NCBI RefSeq assembly: GCF_030068615.1
Contig: NZ_JASJOC010000001.1
Location: 1-64,000, forward strand
DNA from: Halostagnicola sp. A-GB9-2
Lineage (GTDB): Archaea; Halobacteriota; Halobacteria; Halobacteriales; Natrialbaceae
DNA: 64,000 nt
Direction: 5' to 3'
Shown here: positions 52,685 through 62,506 of the stretch, piece by piece
Position numbering within the stretch: position 1 is the stretch's first letter
How the letters are laid out: each line of letters opens with the position of its first letter
Notes under the pieces: model-generated
What the model was told of the DNA's origin: nothing
Database searches by the model: none
What the model saw: only the letters and a program-made list of their open reading frames with translations
Program-made: the position numbers and the translations under genes

Positions 52685-54514
52685 ATGTTCAGGAAGGTTC
52701 TCGTGGCGAACCGCGGCGAAATTGCGGTACGGGTCATGCGAGCGTGTGAGGAGCTAAACGTCGGGACCGTGGCTGTTTACTCCGAGGCCGATACGGACTC
52801 GGGTCACGTCAGGTACGCCGACGAAGCCTACAACATCGGCCCGGCGCGCGCGGCCGACTCGTACCTCGACCACGAGGGCGTCATCGAGGCGGCCCGAAAA
52901 GCCGACGCCGACGCGATTCATCCCGGCTACGGCTTCCTCGCGGAGAACGCCGAGTTCGCCGGCAAAGTCGAAGCCGAAGACGGGCTCACCTGGATCGGCC
53001 CCTCGAGCGACTCGATGGAAACTCTCGGCGAAAAGACCAAAGCCCGCACCGTCATGAGCGAGGCGGAGGTCCCGATCGTTCCGGGGACCACCGAACCCGT
53101 CACCGACCCCGACGAAGTCAAAACCTTCGGCGAGGAGCACGGCTATCCGATCGCGATCAAGGCCGAGGGCGGCGGCGGCGGTCGCGGGATGAAGGTCGTC
53201 TGGGAGGAAAGCGAGGTCGAGGACCAACTCGAGAGCGCCCAGCGCGAGGGCGAAGCCTACTTCGACAACGATTCGGTTTACCTCGAGCGCTACCTCGAGA
53301 ATCCACGCCACATCGAAGTTCAGATTGTCGCCGACCAGCACGGTAACGTCCGCCATCTGGGCGAGCGCGACTGTTCGCTCCAGCGCCGCCACCAGAAGGT
53401 CATCGAGGAGGGGCCGTCTGCGGCGCTTTCGGACGAACTCCGCGAACAGATCGGCGACGCGGCCCGCCGCGGCGTCGCGGCCGCCGAGTACACGAACGCC
53501 GGCACCGTCGAGTTCCTCGTCGAGGAAAAGGAGGGACGCGACGGCCTCCTCGGACCGGAGACGAACTTCTACTTCCTCGAGGTGAACACGCGGATCCAGG
53601 TCGAACACTGCGTCACGGAACAGATCACCGGGATCGACATCGTCAAGCGCCAGATCAAGATCGCGGCCGGCCAGGAAATCGACTTCGGCCAGGGAGATGT
53701 CGATATCGACGGCCACGCGATCGAGTTCCGAATCAACGCCGAGAACGCGGCCAACGACTTCCAGCCGGCCTCGGGCGGCTCACTCACCACCTACGACCCA
53801 CCGGGCGGCGTCGGGGTTCGCGTCGACGACGCGCTTCGGCAGGACGACGAACTCGTCACCGACTACGACTCGATGATCGCGAAGCTGATCGTCTGGGGCG
53901 AGGATCGCGACGAGTGTCTCGAGCGATCCCTCCGCGCACTCAGAGAGTACGATATCGAGGGGATCCCGACGATCATCCCCTTCCACCGGCTGATGTTGAC
54001 CGACGAAACGTTCGTCCAGAGTCGCCACACGACGAAGTACCTCGACGAGGAACTGGAAGAAGACCGCATCGAGGAAGCCCAACAGCAGTGGGGAGCCGAC
54101 GAGTCGACGACCGACGCGGACGACGAGGAGGTCGTCGAACGCGAGTTCACCGTCGAGGTCAACGGCAAACGCTTCGAGGTCAACCTCGAGGAACACGGCG
54201 CGCCGCCGCTTCCGACTGGGGACAATCCAGGCGGCTCAGCGCCGAGCCCGCCGGACGTCGCAGGCGGTGACGACGGCGGAGACGACATCGAACTTGAGGA
54301 CGGCGAACTCGTCGACGCCGAGATGCAGGGGACGATTCTCTCGGTCGAAGTCGAGGAAGACGACGAGGTCGCCGCTGGCGACGTGCTGGTCGTCCTCGAG
54401 GCGATGAAGATGGAAAACGATATCGTGGCTTCCCGCGGCGGGACCGTCACACAGATCGCGGTCGACGAAGGCGACAGTGTCGACATGGGCGACAGTCTGG
54501 TCGTCCTCGAGTAA
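52685..54514 (+). CDS. pccA: Acyl-CoA carboxylase, biotin carboxylase plus biotin carrier subunit
   Basis: A 609-residue two-domain protein. Biotin carboxylase fills residues 1-455 ([20 protein letters not shown]-grasp glycine loop [35 protein letters not shown]). An acidic linker follows. The carrier domain ends with EAMKMEND, whose Lys575 is the biotin attachment site. The enzyme carboxylates biotin with bicarbonate and ATP and hands CO2 to PccB. No biotin ligase gene is in the window. Confidence 0.96.
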   Translation: MFRKVLVANRGEIAVRVMRACEELNVGTVAVYSEADTDSGHVRYADEAYNIGPARAADSYLDHEGVIEAARKADADAIHPGYGFLAENAEFAGKVEAEDGLTWIGPSSDSMETLGEKTKARTVMSEAEVPIVPGTTEPVTDPDEVKTFGEEHGYPIAIKAEGGGGGRGMKVVWEESEVEDQLESAQREGEAYFDNDSVYLERYLENPRHIEVQIVADQHGNVRHLGERDCSLQRRHQKVIEEGPSAALSDELREQIGDAARRGVAAAEYTNAGTVEFLVEEKEGRDGLLGPETNFYFLEVNTRIQVEHCVTEQITGIDIVKRQIKIAAGQEIDFGQGDVDIDGHAIEFRINAENAANDFQPASGGSLTTYDPPGGVGVRVDDALRQDDELVTDYDSMIAKLIVWGEDRDECLERSLRALREYDIEGIPTIIPFHRLMLTDETFVQSRHTTKYLDEELEEDRIEEAQQQWGADESTTDADDEEVVEREFTVEVNGKRFEVNLEEHGAPPLPTGDNPGGSAPSPPDVAGGDDGGDDIELEDGELVDAEMQGTILSVEVEEDDEVAAGDVLVVLEAMKMENDIVASRGGTVTQIAVDEGDSVDMGDSLVVLE

Positions 54515-54583
54515 ATCGATCTCGAGACCCGGAACCAACTATTCGACTTGTTTTGTGCTGCTACCCGCGGTGGCACGCACGAT

Positions 54584-55825
54584 TCAGAGACGCTCGCGCA
54601 ACGCCCAGACGTCTTCGGCCGGCTCGAGGCGACTCGGTTCGGCTCCTCGCTCGGAGAGGACTCCGGCGTGATACAGCATCGCCTTCAGCTGGAAGACTGT
54701 CGGCGAGTGATAGATCGAGCCGTCCTCGAGCGCTTCGGGTCGTAAATTCCCGTCTTGCGTGAGCACTCGGCGTCGGATCGCCTCGTCGCCGCGGACGAAC
54801 AGTTCGACCGTGAACGTCGGATGGAGCACGTGAAGGTACTCGACCAGCGTCGGCAACGACGGCGCCGGGTTCCCGTCCGCGTGGAGATTCTCGAGTTCGG
54901 TCACTATCAACTGGGTAGCGGGGTACGCGAAGACGACTCGTCGCGCGAGCTGGCCCCATGCCGGCGCGGTGTCGATAAATCGCTGGGACGAGCGGTACCA
55001 GTCTTCGAACGCCTCGAGGGCGGCCTCGGCGGAGCCGTGACGGCGAACCCCAAATCGGACGACCTCCCGACCGAGCGCGGTCAGGGTTACGCGATCCGGT
55101 CGAACGCTGACGAGATCGAGAAATTCGGCTCCCTGTCGCGCGGCGTCGGTCGCGCTGACGACCCTGTGCGTCGAGAGGAGCGTCTCCGTCTCTCCGTCGG
55201 CGTAGTGTGCGAGGGGATAGCCGAGGTAGTTCTTCGGATGGTTGAGCGAAAACGACTGATCGGCGACGCCCTGCGCGCTCGCCTGAAACCGTATCGCGTT
55301 CGCTTCCGACGTCGTTCGGTTCCCGACGACTCGAGGGGTCTCAAGCGGGTCGACGGTTCCCGCCGAATCGACGCCGAGTACGCCGACGTTTAACTCTCGA
55401 GCGAGCGTTCGATCGGTCTCGGACACCGCGACTGCCGGCGCGGCGAGGTACGCCGCGTTCGCCTCGTGTAACCGATCGTGTGCCTGAACGATTCCGCGGC
55501 GCGTGTCGACGCTCCCGTCGGTCGTGTAACCCTTTGCTTCGACGGCGATCAACGGCGGCTCTTCGCCGAATCGTTCGACCGCAAGCAGTTCCGACTCGAG
55601 CGTTCGAACGCCGACGAGGTCGGGATAGCCGCCGCCGATCTCGACGTGATTGAACGGGGCGAGCGTCTCGCGAACGGAGCGATCGATAGGCTCGTCCGCC
55701 AGCCAGCGCTCGCTCGCGAACTGCGTGTCGACGACGGCGTAGGTTCCTTCCTCCTCGGGAAACAGCCGCCGCTTGGTGTGTGCGAGCACGGCCGGTTCGG
55801 AAAGCGATCCCCCGGAAACGGACAT
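54584..55825 (-). CDS. PD-(D/E)XK nuclease-like protein of unknown role
   Basis: 413 residues. In the N-terminal third, GYPDLVG (Asp69) and PLIAVEAKGY (Glu96 and Lys98), with a downstream GIVQAHDRL, make a PD-(D/E)XK-type active-site pattern, as in restriction and repair nucleases. The remainder is helical, with a winged-helix-like part (DRVTLTALGREVVRFGV) near 235 and a further helical domain (YLHVLHPTFTVELFVRGDE) in the last third. I do not recognise the family, and no methylase or other defence gene lies nearby. It could be a repair nuclease or a nuclease of a single-gene defence system; the sequence alone does not decide. Confidence 0.6.
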   Translation of the reverse strand: MSVSGGSLSEPAVLAHTKRRLFPEEEGTYAVVDTQFASERWLADEPIDRSVRETLAPFNHVEIGGGYPDLVGVRTLESELLAVERFGEEPPLIAVEAKGYTTDGSVDTRRGIVQAHDRLHEANAAYLAAPAVAVSETDRTLARELNVGVLGVDSAGTVDPLETPRVVGNRTTSEANAIRFQASAQGVADQSFSLNHPKNYLGYPLAHYADGETETLLSTHRVVSATDAARQGAEFLDLVSVRPDRVTLTALGREVVRFGVRRHGSAEAALEAFEDWYRSSQRFIDTAPAWGQLARRVVFAYPATQLIVTELENLHADGNPAPSLPTLVEYLHVLHPTFTVELFVRGDEAIRRRVLTQDGNLRPEALEDGSIYHSPTVFQLKAMLYHAGVLSERGAEPSRLEPAEDVWALRERL

Positions 55826-55940
55826 AGCGTGCTATTAGTGACCGGTGTGAAAACCGTTGTTGCTCGAGCGGGCGCGGTCGTCTGTAACGATGCTGTTGGT
55901 CTCGATAGGCCGATCGCGCTTCGATAGCTCGGTAGCGCTC

Positions 55941-56552
55941 TCACCGAGTCGATGTGCGACGAACGTCGCCCGTTGTCGCATCGACGTGGACATCGACGAC
56001 ACCGTCCGGCGTCTCGAGTGGGACGATCCATAGGCCGCTCGTTCGATGTGGGTCCTCGAGCAGCGTCGCTTGCTCGCTCCCGGCGCTCTCGAGTGATTGA
56101 CGGGCGATTCGAGTCGCTTCTTCGGGGTCGTCGACCTCGATGTCGTCGGTCATTCGAAGCGTGACGACCGGTGCATCCGCCATTCGCACGATGCGCTCGG
56201 TGACGCTCCCGACGAGGAAGCGGTCGAGACCGGTCCGGCCCTGGGTTCCCATCACAATCATGTCGATGTCGTTCTCACTCGCGTAGTCAAGAACGCACTC
56301 GTGTGGCACCCCGCGTTCGATCGTTGTCGTCACCGGGATATCGTCCCGACTTGCTTCGCTCTCGACATGGTTGACGGCACGTTCCGCCTCCGAAGCGGCC
56401 GCTCCGCTGCTCGTCGTGCCGAGCGGCCCTTCGGGAACGATCGAAAGTGCGTGAACCGTCCCGTCGAACCGATCCGCGATCGTGAGTCCGTGATCGATCG
56501 CTCGTCGGGTCCCGTCGCTCCCGTCCGTCGGAATCAGCACGTTCTGGTACAT
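55941..56552 (-). CDS. Universal stress protein with extra C-terminal domain
   Basis: 203 residues. The USP domain (1-145) begins NVLIPTDGSDGTRRAIDHGL and has the ATP-binding pattern G-x2-G-x9-G-S in MGTQGRTGLDRFLVGSVTER. After a 20-residue acidic linker there is a short alpha/beta segment (ATRIARQSLESAG, GLWIVPLETPDGVVDVHVD) that resembles a PepSY-like domain. That fusion is unusual for a USP. A stress or nucleotide-sensing role is likely; the target is unknown. Confidence 0.85.
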   Translation of the reverse strand: MYQNVLIPTDGSDGTRRAIDHGLTIADRFDGTVHALSIVPEGPLGTTSSGAAASEAERAVNHVESEASRDDIPVTTTIERGVPHECVLDYASENDIDMIVMGTQGRTGLDRFLVGSVTERIVRMADAPVVTLRMTDDIEVDDPEEATRIARQSLESAGSEQATLLEDPHRTSGLWIVPLETPDGVVDVHVDATTGDVRRTSTR

Positions 56553-56837
56553 CGATTCGATTGAATTTGGGGTGTCACGTATAAATATGCTGAGTAGCGA
56601 CGCCGGTCGGACTTCCCTCGGTCGCTGTATATTCGCGCAGGCAAATTGTCATCCTTTCCCGGAACGCCATTTATTCGTCTCGCTGGGGTTTGTGATACTA
56701 ATGGTGTTACGGGAATGATGGGTCGGACCGGTCGAGGCGCGTGGTTCATCCGGCGAGCCGACACAGAAGCAAGGGAGTTGCGCCACGGGGCGTCACCTGC
56801 ATCCAAATGAGCGGCGACGCATCCGATAGCACGACGT

Positions 56838-58097
56838 ATGTCCGTGGCTAACCCACGCCGGGAGTTTATCGCCGCCGTCGGCACGGGGGTCGTCGGGCTC
56901 ACCGTCGGCGGCTGTCTCGATACTGATACCGCCGACCACGACCTGCCAGCGCTGGTTCTGACGTGGCAGCGAGACCCAACGACCACGATGACTATCGACT
57001 GGCACGTCGACTCGAGCGGCGCTTTCGTAGACGATCCGGACACCCTCGAGTATCGGGCAGACGACGCCGAAAGCGACTGGAGGGAGCTTTCGAGTTCCTC
57101 CCACAGCTTCGACCAGTACGATCGACGAATCCACCGCGTCGAACTAACCGGTCTCGAGCCCGGAACCACCTACGAGTTTCAGGTCGAATCTGGGTCCGCG
57201 TATCGGTTTCGGACGATGCCGGTACGGTTGGACGATCCGCTCACGTTCGCGGCCGGTGGAGATACCGACGCGTCGGATTGGGATCGGATCGCGAGCGAGT
57301 TACTGGCGTACGATCCCGAGTTCCTGGTAATCGGCGGTGATTTCGCCTACGCAGACGGCGGGACGAGCCACGATTCCCTCGAGCGCTGGCACCGGTGGCT
57401 CGAGACCGCAAACCAGGAGTTGATCGACGAGGATGGTCGCGTGGTTCCGATCGTCTCGGCTATCGGAAACCACGAAACCAGAAACGGATACTATCACGAG
57501 GCAACTCGACAGCTAGCGGATACGGACGAGTGGCGGGAGTGGTACGCCCCGTACTTTTACAACGTCTTTGCGTTTCCCGGCCACCCGGGCTACGGCGTGT
57601 TGGATTTCGGCGAGTACCTGAGCATGCCGGTTCTCGACAGCAATCACACCAACACGATCGACGGAACCCAGACCGAATGGCTCGAGGACGTTCTCGAGGA
57701 GCGTTCGGAGACGACTCACGTCATCCCGGCCTATCACGTACCGGCGTGGCCCTCTCATCGGGAGATCGAACTGGATCTAGATCAGCGCTCCCAGTTTCAC
57801 TGGTGTCCGCTCTTTGAGCGCGCCGACGTCCGGTTTGCCCTCGAGAGTCACGACCACACGTTCAAGCGGACCCATCCGCTACTCGAGGGCGAGCGCGACG
57901 AGGACGGGATCGTCTACGTCGGTGACGGCTGTATGGGACGGCCGCCGCGAGAAGCGGATGCCGATCGCTGGTACATCGACGAGGCCAGCGGAACGTACAA
58001 CTGTCACATCGTTACGATCGACGAGACGAAAGCACACGTCGAAACGATCCGTGCGGATGGGGGGACACTCGACGAGGTGAGCCGAGACGTCGTTTGA
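56838..58097 (+). CDS. Exported metallophosphoesterase (purple acid phosphatase-like)
   Basis: A 419-residue Tat lipoprotein: twin arginines in NPRREFIAAVG and a lipobox GGCLD. A fibronectin-like domain follows (about 38-128; VELTGLEPGTTYEFQVESG, shortened: LTGLEPGTTYEFQ), as in purple acid phosphatases. Then comes the metallophosphoesterase core: AAGGDTDASDW, IGGDFAYADGG, AIGNHETR and SHDHTFKRTHP supply the dimetal ligands. It acts on phosphate esters outside the cell. The Asp and Tyr pattern of the iron-type enzymes is partly present. Neighbours are unrelated. Confidence 0.86.
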   Translation: MSVANPRREFIAAVGTGVVGLTVGGCLDTDTADHDLPALVLTWQRDPTTTMTIDWHVDSSGAFVDDPDTLEYRADDAESDWRELSSSSHSFDQYDRRIHRVELTGLEPGTTYEFQVESGSAYRFRTMPVRLDDPLTFAAGGDTDASDWDRIASELLAYDPEFLVIGGDFAYADGGTSHDSLERWHRWLETANQELIDEDGRVVPIVSAIGNHETRNGYYHEATRQLADTDEWREWYAPYFYNVFAFPGHPGYGVLDFGEYLSMPVLDSNHTNTIDGTQTEWLEDVLEERSETTHVIPAYHVPAWPSHREIELDLDQRSQFHWCPLFERADVRFALESHDHTFKRTHPLLEGERDEDGIVYVGDGCMGRPPREADADRWYIDEASGTYNCHIVTIDETKAHVETIRADGGTLDEVSRDVV

Positions 58098-58111
58098 ACG
58101 AGCGACGCGCG

Positions 58112-58597
58112 CTATCCGTCCGGCGAGCGGTCATCAAGCGTCCGTTCCGCCATCGCGTCCGACGCGTTCGGTGACAACAACGTCGACACCCGCGCGTTTT
58201 CCTTGATCTGAACGCCGCCTTCGGGAACGCTGAGCGGGAGCAACGGGAGGTGTGAGCTGACCCAAACCGTCGGATGGGAACAGCCTCGAGCAAGCAGTTC
58301 GTTGCGCGCCTGGAGAACGAGTTGGTCTTCGACGTCGGTGAGAAATTCGTTGTGCTGAAGGACGTACCGTCCGCCGTCTAGCTCCCACCAGCCGTAGTCG
58401 TCGTTCGGGGCCTGTTGGGCCGTCGGGACGGCCTCGAATTCGGCGTCCTCGAGTTCGTCGCCGCCGAAATCGAGCTTGCCGGGGGCGTCGACGGTGTAAA
58501 TCGCGCTCACCGTCAGATCGATTCCCTGATCATGAACCTGCGTCGGCTCGTAGACGAGGTTATCGACATGAGTCGCGAGCGGATGCTCTTCGGACAT
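58112..58597 (-). CDS. dCTP deaminase/dUTPase-family protein
   Basis: About 161 residues of trimeric beta-barrel. It carries the TVSAIYTVDAPGKLDF strand, the segment DGGRYVLQHNEFLTD and LSVPEGGVQIKENARVST, which resemble the catalytic and trimer-contact motifs of the Dcd/dUTPase superfamily; RGCSHPTVWVSS replaces the common RSS-LAR-G motif. The family makes dUMP or dUTP from dCTP, but some haloarchaeal members look divergent, so the exact reaction is not certain. The ATG at 58597 is used; a frame to 58756 overlaps the divergent methyltransferase gene. Confidence 0.75.
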   Translation of the reverse strand: MSEEHPLATHVDNLVYEPTQVHDQGIDLTVSAIYTVDAPGKLDFGGDELEDAEFEAVPTAQQAPNDDYGWWELDGGRYVLQHNEFLTDVEDQLVLQARNELLARGCSHPTVWVSSHLPLLPLSVPEGGVQIKENARVSTLLSPNASDAMAERTLDDRSPDG

Positions 58598-58730
58598 ATC
58601 GGTTGGAGTAACGCTCTGTATCGTAAAAAAACGGCCGCCCGGACGAGTCGAGATGATGGGAACGGCGAGCGAACTGGAACGTCGCGCTAACTCCCGGAAC
58701 TTGATGTGATCGGCCGCGTAGCTATACACC

Positions 58731-59402
58731 ATGGTTGACGTACTGAGGGACGACATTGCTCGCTTCGTTCGCGCCGCCGGACCGGAACCCGACGAAACGC
58801 TCCGCGAAATGGACGAGTACGCCGCCGCCGAGGGGTTCCCGAACGTCGGTCCCGAGGTCGGCGGCGTTCTGGAACTCCTTACGCGGATGATCGGTGCTCG
58901 CCGCGTCTTCGAGTTCGGGTCGGGGTACGGCTACTCCGCGTACTGGTTCGCGAAGGGACTCCCCGACGACGGCACCGTCGTCCTGACGGAAGTCGACGAG
59001 GACGAACTCGAGATGGCCAGAGAGTACATGAAAGCCGGCGGCTTCGACGACCTCGCGCGATACGAACTCGGAGACGCACTCGAGACCGTCGACCGCTACG
59101 ACGGCCCGTTCGACGTGGTGTTGATCGACCACCAGAAACATCGCTATCCCGAGGCCTTCGAGGCGGTCAAATCAAAGGTTCCAGTCGGCGGAATACTCGT
59201 CGCGGACAACGCGATGACGGCGGGGAGCATCCAGTTCGAAAAGTTACTCGAGGTGATCGATACCGGGCGGGAACCGTCGGGAGTGAACGAAGACACGCGA
59301 GGAATTGCCACGTATCTCGAGGCCGTCCGTTCTGACCCCGCGTTCGAGACGGTCATCCTCCCGCTCGGAGAAGGGATCGCGGTAAGTTACCGAACGGAGT
59401 GA
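58731..59402 (+). CDS. SAM-dependent O-methyltransferase (COMT-like)
   Basis: A 223-residue class I methyltransferase. The SAM motif is FEFGSGYGYSAYWFA, followed by an acidic motif II (EVDEDELEMA). The metal-binding LIDHQKH and DNAM residues of catechol/caffeoyl-CoA O-methyltransferases are present near residues 132 and 160. It probably methylates a diol or a small phenol-like substrate using Mg2+. The gene is divergent from the dCTP deaminase-family gene, whose start lies 133 bp away. Confidence 0.85.
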   Translation: MVDVLRDDIARFVRAAGPEPDETLREMDEYAAAEGFPNVGPEVGGVLELLTRMIGARRVFEFGSGYGYSAYWFAKGLPDDGTVVLTEVDEDELEMAREYMKAGGFDDLARYELGDALETVDRYDGPFDVVLIDHQKHRYPEAFEAVKSKVPVGGILVADNAMTAGSIQFEKLLEVIDTGREPSGVNEDTRGIATYLEAVRSDPAFETVILPLGEGIAVSYRTE

Positions 59403-59412
59403 TTGTGGTGCG

Positions 59413-59868
59413 TTACCGAACGGAGTAATCGGAATCGTTTTCGACGACACGGTCGTCGGCCGCTTCGGTCCCCGGCGTTGCGCCGTACTCGCGAAAGCCG
59501 AGGAAGACGCTCGTCGCACAGGCCAGTAGCAACGTTCCCCAGGTTAGCGCTCCGACCGTAATCGCCGCGAGCGTCGTCGAACCCGGAAGGACCGTAGAGA
59601 TCGTTCCCACGCCGACGATGTGGAGCGTGGCGACGCCGAGAAAGCTACTCCAGAACCCAAACGAGAGCGTCGCGAGCCGTCTCCGGCTGACGACGGTAGC
59701 GACTCGAGCGACGGCGTAGACGCCCCCAACGGCGAGCGCTGTGCCAGCGACCGTCGGAAGAATTTCGTCGCTGGTAGCGCCAATACCTCCGGCGGCTGCA
59801 AAAAGCGCGAACGATACTGCCAGAAGCGACCGATCCGATTGGAGTGGTGAGTGGATCACGTCGGACAC
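59413..59868 (-). CDS. Four-helix membrane protein of unknown function
   Basis: 151 residues with four hydrophobic helices (SLLAVSFALFAAAGGIGA, TVAGTALAVGGVYAVARVA, LSFGFWSSFLGVATLHIVGV and AITVGALTWGTLLLACATSVF), then an acidic tail with DDRVVEN. I do not recognise the family. It is convergent with the methyltransferase gene and alone in its transcript. Confidence 0.65.
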   Translation of the reverse strand: MSDVIHSPLQSDRSLLAVSFALFAAAGGIGATSDEILPTVAGTALAVGGVYAVARVATVVSRRRLATLSFGFWSSFLGVATLHIVGVGTISTVLPGSTTLAAITVGALTWGTLLLACATSVFLGFREYGATPGTEAADDRVVENDSDYSVR

Positions 59869-59970
59869 TGCGTTGGTGGCACCTACATGCGCCCGAATAT
59901 ATAGTTATTGGCTGGGCGAGATATTGTGAATCGACAGCAAGAATCATATCGAAAAGTCGGGTCGAACCGC

Positions 59971-60768
59971 TCAGGTTCCGGATAGATCCGGTTTGGGCGC
60001 GACGTGCGGTTCCGGAACGAGGTCCCTAAACGGTTGCTCGTCGAGCCACTCGAGGAGACAGACCAGTTGATCCGTCGCCGCCTCGAAGAGGTGGCCGCCG
60101 ATTTCCGGCGTCGCATCGGTCTGGTCCCCGAAGACGCCATTCTCCGAGATCTCCTTCGAATCGTAGGTGACTCGAGCGCCGTTGACGGCCATCGCGGCCG
60201 GTTCGAACGCCGTCATTCCACCGTCGCGCGCGTCCTCGAGACGGTCCTCGCGAACGAGGTCGTTCGCGATGTGCATGATCATCGCGGTCTCTTTCGGACC
60301 GCCATGGGGACCGGGCGTCGCGAAGACATCCTCGATCAGTTCCGGGATCGACTCGTCCCACATCCATTCGATTGCGTAGGCCGTTCCGTCGTCGCGCAAT
60401 CGTCGACCGACCTCCCGCAGGTGCGCGACGTTTCCCCCGTGGGCGTTGACGAAGACGATGCGATCGATTCCGTGATAGGTGAGGTTTCTCGAGAGGCTCT
60501 CGACGTAGTCTCGAAAGACGGGTGCGTCGACCCACATTGTTCCGTGGAACTGTCGGTGGTGGGGGCTGACGCCGATCGGGATCACCGGCGTACAGAGGTG
60601 GCCCGTCCGGTCGGTAGCCGCTCGAGCGAGCGCGTCCGCGATCATGGAGTCAGTGCCTTCGGGGAGGTGTGGTCCGTGTTGTTCCGTTGATCCGAGCGGA
60701 ACGACGGCTAGCGATTCGGTTTCGACGTACTCACCGAGTTCCGGCCACGCGCGGTGTGGAAGGTACAT
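59971..60768 (-). CDS. Creatininase-family amidohydrolase
   Basis: A 265-residue protein. The family motif is LGSTEQHGPHLPEGTD (Glu29, His31, Asp40 as metal ligands), and VNAHGGNVAHL plus a C-terminal Glu region (HGGPKETAMIMH) complete the site. The superfamily includes creatininase, the formamide hydrolase ArfB of archaeal riboflavin/F420 synthesis and the mycofactocin protease MftE. ArfB-like activity is possible here because haloarchaea make F420, but the sequence does not prove it. It is divergent from the RNA ligase gene. Confidence 0.86.
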   Translation of the reverse strand: MYLPHRAWPELGEYVETESLAVVPLGSTEQHGPHLPEGTDSMIADALARAATDRTGHLCTPVIPIGVSPHHRQFHGTMWVDAPVFRDYVESLSRNLTYHGIDRIVFVNAHGGNVAHLREVGRRLRDDGTAYAIEWMWDESIPELIEDVFATPGPHGGPKETAMIMHIANDLVREDRLEDARDGGMTAFEPAAMAVNGARVTYDSKEISENGVFGDQTDATPEIGGHLFEAATDQLVCLLEWLDEQPFRDLVPEPHVAPKPDLSGT

Positions 60769-61016
60769 ACACGGTAATCGACTTCGGCACGCAAAACGGT
60801 ACGTACGGGAGAGATCCCACAGGCTTCTCGGGATATATCACATATTGCGATATCAAATAGCGGATCGACCGCTCGCGTACTCGAGCGCTCGGAATAGGCC
60901 ACGGACAATCGGCCGGTACGCTGAGACAGCCCAATGCGAAGCATTGACGTGACACGGAGTTGAACGATTGTCGTAGCTTTCGGGCCGTCCACCGCCAGAC
61001 GTGATGACCAATCGTT

Positions 61017-61874
61017 ATGAAAAAATTCCCTTCGATTCCACGGGTCGCGAACGCGCCCGATGACCTCCTCAAGGAGGGCCATCTGTGGCTTCTCGAGAAG
61101 GTCGACGGAGCGAATTTTCGGTTCCAGCTCCGACAGTCGGGGCTCGTTCGGTTCGGCGACCGAAGCCGGGTCTACGACGACCCGGACGAGGTCCCCGTCC
61201 CGTATCGACACGCCGTCGACCACGTCCGGGAGAACATAGATCGCGAGGCGCTTCGAAACGCCGTCGATGACGTCGAGGATATTGTGTTCTTCGGCGAGGC
61301 GATGCACCGCCACGCGATCGAGTACGATTGGGGACGGACGCCGTCGTTTCTCGGCTTCGATGTCTGGTCGGCCGATGCGGGGAAATTCTACCCGCTCGAT
61401 ACCGCCGAACGGATTTTCGATCGGATCGGCCTTCGACCGGTGAACGTCTTCGAACGGGAACGACGAGCGCGGGACTTCGACCCCGACTCGTATGCGATCC
61501 CGGAATCGAAGTGGTACGACGGCCCCGCGGAGGGAGTGATCGTCCGAGACAAGCGGGGCCGGCGGGCAAAACTCCTCCATCCTGCGTTTCGAGAGGTCGA
61601 CGAAACGGTTCCGGTCGACGCACCCGTCGAGGCGTTGGCGGGACGGTACGTAACGGAACGCCGACTCGAGAAGGTCGCGGCCAAACTCGAGGACCGGAAT
61701 CGACCGGTGAACTTCGAGACGCTGTACGATCGGGTCGTGACGGATATCGTCCGCGAAGCCCACAAAGAGCTCTATCACGGGAGTGCTCCTGTGGATATGG
61801 AGTCGTTCAGATCGGAAGTCGGTGCGCTGACGCGGCGGTATCTCGAAGCCCGGAACGACGATAGTTGGAAGTAA
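61017..61874 (+). CDS. RNA ligase-family nucleotidyltransferase
   Basis: 285 residues. Nucleotidyltransferase motif I is [12 protein letters not shown] with Lys28 as the AMP acceptor. Motif III is VFFGEAMH, motif IV is AEGVIVRDK and motif V is AKLLHP. The overall length and the helical C-terminal domain (from [15 protein letters not shown]) fit the Rnl2-like/RNA ligase family with no separate DNA-ligase OB domain. It may seal nicks in RNA or RNA/DNA hybrids, for repair or in defence. It stands alone; an inverted repeat CAATGC-GAA-GCATTG is found 60 bp upstream. Confidence 0.8.
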   Translation: MKKFPSIPRVANAPDDLLKEGHLWLLEKVDGANFRFQLRQSGLVRFGDRSRVYDDPDEVPVPYRHAVDHVRENIDREALRNAVDDVEDIVFFGEAMHRHAIEYDWGRTPSFLGFDVWSADAGKFYPLDTAERIFDRIGLRPVNVFERERRARDFDPDSYAIPESKWYDGPAEGVIVRDKRGRRAKLLHPAFREVDETVPVDAPVEALAGRYVTERRLEKVAAKLEDRNRPVNFETLYDRVVTDIVREAHKELYHGSAPVDMESFRSEVGALTRRYLEARNDDSWK

Positions 61875-61966
61875 AAGCACCGCATCTGCCATTTCCTGTG
61901 AAAGTTCGGCGAGCATCGACCCGTGGAATGATAAAGGTTAATAAATATGGCGGCATGAGTTGTTAT

Positions 61967-62395
61967 ATGGCAGTCGTAAGCGTCTCCATGCCGGACGAAC
62001 TTCTGGATCGACTCGATCAGTTTGCCGACGACCACGGCTATACCGGGCGGAGCGAAGTCGTCAGAGAGGCCTCCCGAAACCTTCTCGGCGAGTTCGAGGA
62101 CACGCGACTCGAGGGCCGGGAACTGATGGGGATCGTCACCGTTCTCTTCGACTACGAAACGACCAGCGTCGAAGAGCGGATGATGCACCTGCGTCACGAA
62201 CACGAGGATCTCGTCGCGTCGAACTTCCACAGCCACGTCGGCGACCACCACTGTATGGAACTGTTCGTTCTCGAGGGAGCCCTCGAGGATATCTCGACGT
62301 TCGTCGGCAAAATCCGTGCAACGCAGGACGCGCTCACCGTCGACTACTCGGTCATTCCGGTCGACAGTTTCGATCCGATTAGTCAAGAACACTGA
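61967..62395 (+). CDS. nikR: Nickel-responsive regulator NikR
   Basis: 142 residues. The N-terminal ribbon-helix-helix ([21 protein letters not shown], shortened: [14 protein letters not shown]; then [13 protein letters not shown]) binds DNA. The C-terminal ACT-like domain has all four high-affinity nickel ligands: His77, His88, His90 and Cys96 (in [17 protein letters not shown]). It represses nickel uptake genes when nickel is plentiful. A TTAATAAAT TATA-like element about 25 nt upstream supports the start at 61967. Because urease in this window is the obvious nickel enzyme, NikR may control nickel supply for it; no nickel transporter gene is in the window. Confidence 0.93.
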   Translation: MAVVSVSMPDELLDRLDQFADDHGYTGRSEVVREASRNLLGEFEDTRLEGRELMGIVTVLFDYETTSVEERMMHLRHEHEDLVASNFHSHVGDHHCMELFVLEGALEDISTFVGKIRATQDALTVDYSVIPVDSFDPISQEH

Positions 62396-62506
62396 GACGA
62401 GGCGCGTTTTCTCCGATCAGCCTGCCTCCACTGGAAGTAACCAATAGTTGCGAGATTCGCTTGGAGCGCGTACTTTTACTATTTCCCACTCGTAGGACTA
62501 CTCGAA

